DNA of 6,206 nucleotides. Source: an uncultured Clostridium sp. (lineage in GTDB: Bacteria; Bacillota; Clostridia; Clostridiales; Clostridiaceae). The position numbers and the translations under genes were made by a program. How positions within the stretch are numbered: the first letter of the stretch is position 1; every line of letters begins with the position of its first letter. This document shows positions 4,297 through 6,206 of this stretch, piece after piece. A model generated the notes under the pieces. The model saw nothing but the letters and a program-made list of their open reading frames with translations. It did no database searches and was not told the origin of the DNA. The DNA is taken from NCBI GenBank assembly GCA_946575275.1, contig CAMNZV010000107.1, forward strand, positions 1 through 6,206. Reading direction: 5' to 3'.

Positions 4297-6206
4297 ATGA
4301 AAATAATAAAACAAAAAATTTATGAAGGTAGAATTATATATTCACATAAAAAGTGTATTAGGTTAGATGTTGATTTGTGCGGTTTTTGTGAAACACCAAG
4401 CAAAGATATTCCCATGTTTAATGAAAGATTATTAGAACTTGTACCAGAATTAAAAACCCATAGATGTGGTATAGACGAAGAAGGGGGTTTTGTTACAAGA
4501 TTAAAAGAAGGAACTTATCTTGCACATATATGTGAGCATATTATTATAGCAATTCAAAATAGGATTGGAATTGAAGTTGCATATGGCAAGGCAAGAGAAA
4601 TTAGCGGTGATCTATATTATATTATTTTTCAATATGAATATAAAACTGTAGCTATAGAAAGTGCAAGACTTGCTATAGATATTGTAAATAGTTTAATTAA
4701 TAAACAAAAGATTGAAGTTGAAGATAGAATAAAAATTCTAGAAGAAATATTATCTAAGGAAATGATAGGTCCTAGTACAATGTCAATTAAATTAGCAGCT
4801 GAAAAATACAAACTTCCTTTCATTCAATTAGGGGATAGTGGTTTTTGTCAAATAGGATATGGGTCAAAAGGACGGGTAATAGAAGCTACAATTGGAAGTA
4901 ACACAAAGTGTGTATCAGTAGATATTGCCTGTGACAAATTATTAACTAAGGAACTTCTTGTAAGTCAAAGAATACCTGTGGCTGATGGATACAAAGTAAC
5001 TAATATATTAAATTTATTAAAAGAAGGTGAAGAACTTGGTTATCCAGTAGCATTAAAGCCAAGGTATGGTTGCAAGGGAAATGGTGTAATATTAAATATT
5101 TATAACGAAAAAGAATTACTAAAGGCATATAACTTAATTAAGGATTCTTATTCGGATATAATAATTGAAAAATATATAAAAGGCAATGATTACAGAGTTT
5201 GTATTGTAAATAATAAAGTCGTAGGTGTTTCCTTAAGAATTCCCCCTTATATAATTTGTGATGGAAAACACGATATAAAATTTCTAATCAGAAAAATAAA
5301 TGAAGATTCCAATAGGGGGTTTGATCATGAAAAACCACTAACTAAGATTAAAATAGATGAAGAATTAATTAATACTATTAAAAAGCAAGGATACAGATTG
5401 TCTTCAATACCGGATATAAATACCAAAATATTACTAAGATATAATGCAAATTTATCTACAGGTGGAGAGGCAATAGACTATACGGATTTAATTAGTGATG
5501 AAAATAAAGAGATCTGTTTAAGGGCTGCCAAGATAATTGGACTTGATATATGTGGTATAGATATTAAGTCAGAAGATATTAGCAAATCCTTATATGAACA
5601 AGGTGTTATAATTGAAATTAATGCAGCACCTGGAATTAGGATGCATGAATATCCAAGTATAGGCAAGTCAAGGGAAATAGGAGAACAAATATTACAATTA
5701 GAATTTGATGGCGAGCCTAAAAATATACCTGTGGTATCTATAACAGGAACAAATGGTAAGACAACAACTACCAGACTAATATCTCATGTATTATCAAAGA
5801 TGGGATATAAGGTTGGAATGACTTCCACAGAGGGGATTTATATAAATGGTATTTGTTTAGATAAAGGAGACGATACTGGATATTTAAGCGCAAGAACAGT
5901 ACTACTTAATAAAGATGTTCAAGTTGCAGTTTTAGAAACAGCAAGAGGTGGAATAATAAAAAAAGGATTAGCTTATGATGCAGCAGATGTTGCAGTAATT
6001 ACTAATATAACAGAGGATCACTTAGGTCTTGAGGGAATAAATACTATGGAAGAATTAGCCTTTGTTAAATCTTTAGTTGGTGAAGCTGTAAAAGAAGATG
6101 GATATACTGTTATAAATTGTGATGATAAATGGAGCAAAAAAATAATTCCTAGAATAAAAAATAAAAAAATATTATTTTCAAAGAATAAAGATAATGAACT
6201 ATTACT
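4297..6206 (+). CDS. cphA: Cyanophycin synthetase, 3' end beyond window
   Basis: CphA polymerises aspartate and arginine into cyanophycin at two ATP-using sites. The frame is open to the window end (636 codons and two bases); family length of about 870-900 aa means some 240-260 residues are missing. The N-terminal domain (1-160) carries EGTYLAHICEHI with H77, E80 and H81. An ATP-grasp domain (about 165-475), which adds Asp, shows YPVALKPRYGCKGNGV (249-264, K254), IIEKYIKGNDYRV (289-301), GIDI with D422, and IEINAAPGIRMHEYPS with E440 and N442 as Mg ligands. A Mur-ligase-like domain, which adds Arg, starts near 479 with P-loop GTNGKTT (484-490), LETARGG (546-552) and TNITEDHLG (569-577). The ATG at 4297 gives the family-typical start MKIIKQKIYEGRIIYSH; AAAGG lies 10 bases upstream. 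An in-frame ATG at 4288, overlapping the cphB stop, is a less likely start. Confidence 0.95.
   Translation, partial: MKIIKQKIYEGRIIYSHKKCIRLDVDLCGFCETPSKDIPMFNERLLELVPELKTHRCGIDEEGGFVTRLKEGTYLAHICEHIIIAIQNRIGIEVAYGKAREISGDLYYIIFQYEYKTVAIESARLAIDIVNSLINKQKIEVEDRIKILEEILSKEMIGPSTMSIKLAAEKYKLPFIQLGDSGFCQIGYGSKGRVIEATIGSNTKCVSVDIACDKLLTKELLVSQRIPVADGYKVTNILNLLKEGEELGYPVALKPRYGCKGNGVILNIYNEKELLKAYNLIKDSYSDIIIEKYIKGNDYRVCIVNNKVVGVSLRIPPYIICDGKHDIKFLIRKINEDSNRGFDHEKPLTKIKIDEELINTIKKQGYRLSSIPDINTKILLRYNANLSTGGEAIDYTDLISDENKEICLRAAKIIGLDICGIDIKSEDISKSLYEQGVIIEINAAPGIRMHEYPSIGKSREIGEQILQLEFDGEPKNIPVVSITGTNGKTTTTRLISHVLSKMGYKVGMTSTEGIYINGICLDKGDDTGYLSARTVLLNKDVQVAVLETARGGIIKKGLAYDAADVAVITNITEDHLGLEGINTMEELAFVKSLVGEAVKEDGYTVINCDDKWSKKIIPRIKNKKILFSKNKDNELL

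Noticed and set aside
4288..4299. Alternative cphA start at ATG 4288, overlapping the cphB stop by 8 bases
   Set aside because: The purine-rich site at 4280-4286 is too close to it, and the family-typical N-terminus begins at ATG 4297. It cannot be fully excluded.

Overview
The window is AT-rich, has GGAGG-type ribosome binding sites, and carries a run of genes typical of an endospore-forming Firmicute. Gene content and order (yabG, veg, a SPOCS/LysM coat-morphogenesis gene, then cyanophycinase and cyanophycin synthetase) point to Clostridium sensu stricto or a close relative. All protein genes read rightward.

Layout: bases 1-67 hold the last codons of an unidentified upstream gene, closed by a terminator near 113-136. 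A good sigma-K-type promoter (151-177) precedes yabG (205-1062), a sporulation protease. The gap at 1063-1261 carries two tandem sigma-A promoters, both with 17-nt spacers and near-perfect or perfect hexamers, driving the small conserved gene veg (1262-1495). Veg ends in a strong 15-bp terminator. The gap at 1496-1810 is not empty. On the minus strand it holds a consensus sigma-A promoter with an UP-element-like tract, and a hairpin plus U8 terminator about 90 nt downstream. Together they predict a small RNA at about 1632 down to 1545 that converges on veg. Next come sipL (1811-3373), with three SPOCS-like repeats and a C-terminal LysM domain, and its terminator (3379-3415). Last is a two-gene cyanophycin operon: cphB (3483-4295) and cphA (4297 to beyond the window end), separated by one base. 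It is preceded by a possible forespore (sigma-F-like) promoter.

How the genes fit together: YabG and SipL are mother-cell spore-coat factors, one a protease that trims coat and germination proteins, the other an encasement scaffold that binds SpoIVA. CphA makes, and CphB degrades, cyanophycin, an Asp/Arg nitrogen-storage polymer. Their position beside coat genes suggests the polymer is handled during sporulation or germination. That agrees with published work, as I recall it, linking cphA to spore formation in C. perfringens. The most novel item is the predicted minus-strand small RNA between veg and sipL.
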